Shown piece after piece: positions 63,246 to 64,000 of a stretch of DNA of 64,000 bases. Both the position numbers and the translations under genes were made by a program. Source of the stretch: JBCCGI01 sp039029355. Lineage in GTDB: Bacteria > Planctomycetota > UBA1135 > GCA-002686595. The notes beneath the pieces were generated by a model, which made no database searches, was not told where the DNA came from, and saw only the letters and a program-made list of their open reading frames with translations. The stretch is from NCBI GenBank assembly GCA_039029355.1, contig JBCCGI010000011.1, positions 1 to 64,000 on the forward strand, read 5' to 3'. The first letter of the stretch is position 1; the number at the start of each line of letters is the position of its first letter.

Positions 63246-64000
63246 CTAGAGAACCTGGGTCTGACCGGGGGTCGGAATCGGGTAGCGGCCCTCGGCGTCG
63301 GGCATCACCGGCGGCTCGGCGTCCCAGGCGTAGGTCGCGGGCGAGAGCGAGCGGTTCGACGCCAGCGCGTCGTCCCACTTCAGCTCCTTGCCGGAGTACG
63401 TCGCCATGCGTCCGAAGACGGAAGTCATCGTCGAGAGGGCGCCGTACTCGGCTTCGTTGTAGGGCACGTCGTTGCGGATCGCGTGGAAGAGGTCGTCGTG
63501 CTCGACCTGGTACGGGTCGTTGCGCTCGCCGTCGTAGCGCCAGTCGCCCTCGGGCGTCCAGATGCGCGCGCCGCCGATGTTGGCCGTGCCCTTGGTGCCG
63601 TGGGCGTGCTCGGACACGCTCGACCAGGCGCTCGGGATGTGGCGGCAGGAGGAGAGCATCTTGGTGCCGTCGGCGTAGGTGAACTCGACCATGTGGTGGT
63701 CGAAGATCTCGCCGTGGTCGATCCCGGTGCGCACCTGGCGCCCGCCCTGGCCCTGGGCCGTGACGGGGTAGCCGTTCTTGACCCAGTTGCAGACGTCCAG
63801 GTTGTGGATGTGCTGCTCGACGATGTGGTCGCCGCAGAGCCAGTTGAAGTAGTACCAGTTGCGCATCTGGTACTCCATCTCGGTCTGGCCCTCCTGGCGC
63901 GGGCGCACCCACACGCCTCCTGAGTTCCAGTAGCAGCGCAGCAGCGTCAGGTCGCCGATCGCGCCGTCCTGCAGGCGCTTGATGGTCTCGAGGTACGGCG
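63246..64000 (-). CDS. Gfo/Idh/MocA family oxidoreductase, C-terminal part
   Basis: Partial: the frame runs through the right edge of the window ('LLRCYWNSGGVWVRPR' continues upstream of 63914), so the NAD(P)-binding Rossmann half is missing. The visible C-terminal substrate domain has the hallmark segment 'HIVEQHIHNLDVCNWV', with the histidines used for sugar or polyol binding and catalysis, then 'HGEIFDHHMVEFTYADGT' and 'AHGTKGTANIGGARIW'. The 'NWYYFNWLCGDHIVEQ' form is typical of the many Tat-exported planctomycete members of this family. Substrate unknown. First of three genes on the minus strand ending at 60741. Confidence 0.85.
   Translation of the reverse strand, partial: PYLETIKRLQDGAIGDLTLLRCYWNSGGVWVRPRQEGQTEMEYQMRNWYYFNWLCGDHIVEQHIHNLDVCNWVKNGYPVTAQGQGGRQVRTGIDHGEIFDHHMVEFTYADGTKMLSSCRHIPSAWSSVSEHAHGTKGTANIGGARIWTPEGDWRYDGERNDPYQVEHDDLFHAIRNDVPYNEAEYGALSTMTSVFGRMATYSGKELKWDDALASNRSLSPATYAWDAEPPVMPDAEGRYPIPTPGQTQVL

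Overview
The window is high-GC, protein-dense bacterial chromosome with no rRNA, tRNA, CRISPR array, transposase or phage gene that I could recognise. The gene content points to a planctomycete (Planctomycetota), probably one of the marine lineages rich in secreted beta-propeller proteins. The evidence is seven secreted FG-GAP/VCBS propeller proteins, ECF sigma factors beside Ser/Thr kinases, a Gfo/Idh/MocA oxidoreductase, a secreted cytochrome b562-like protein and a family of similar C-terminal modules on secreted proteins. This placement is inference from gene content; no rRNA is present to fix it.

Layout. 0-2.2 kb: a ChlI-domain-only protein, then an overlapping arsenosugar pair (peroxidase-like protein and radical-SAM ArsS). 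2.5-5.6 kb: an apparent operon with a permease that looks like a fused ECF T and S component carrying two polyglycine tracts, followed by two subunits of a molybdenum-storage-protein-like pair (mosA, mosB). 5.7-14.3 kb: a secreted seven-bladed propeller protein, an amidase lipoprotein, an HGSNAT/DUF1624 membrane protein, murQ, a dienoyl-CoA-reductase-like SDR, a membrane protein and a stand-alone PaaZ-type aldehyde dehydrogenase. 14.4-21.4 kb: a secreted HEAT-repeat protein, a frame-disrupted comEC, then a tight operon of coaD, a secreted hydrolase, ridA and an SGNH hydrolase. 21.4-27.2 kb: a Ser/Thr kinase, an integrin-type FG-GAP protein and, divergently, a sigma-factor-like protein fused to a membrane anchor and a large C-terminal region. 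By eye this block has less extreme codon use than its surroundings. 27.4-38.6 kb: ychF, an arylsulfotransferase-like lipoprotein, a secreted esterase/peptidase, a CPBP protease, two more secreted proteins and an enoyl-CoA hydratase. 38.8-44.4 kb: the mutagenic repair cassette imuA-imuB-dnaE2. 44.7-60.7 kb: a membrane protein, then ECF sigma, a zinc-finger/kinase/TPR/CHAT giant reading frame and three tandem paralogous propeller proteins. 60.7-64 kb: a secreted repeat protein, a cytochrome b562-like protein and the C-terminal part of a Gfo/Idh/MocA oxidoreductase that runs off the window.

The most interesting part is 46.2-60.7 kb. A sigma factor is followed 4 bases later by a reading frame that begins with an anti-sigma-type zinc finger, continues through a complete Ser/Thr kinase and a membrane span, and then, with no stop codon, runs into a second apparent gene start (strong Shine-Dalgarno plus signal peptide) leading to TPR-like helices and an intact caspase-like CHAT domain. 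Three 930-940 residue secreted propeller paralogs follow on the same strand. A looser version of the same theme (sigma, kinase, propeller) sits at 21.4-27.2 kb, where the sigma domain itself carries the membrane span. I infer a sigma-controlled envelope-sensing or surface-protein system in which kinase signalling and a CHAT protease are coupled to propeller proteins. The ECF-permease/molybdenum-storage operon is the second strong lead.
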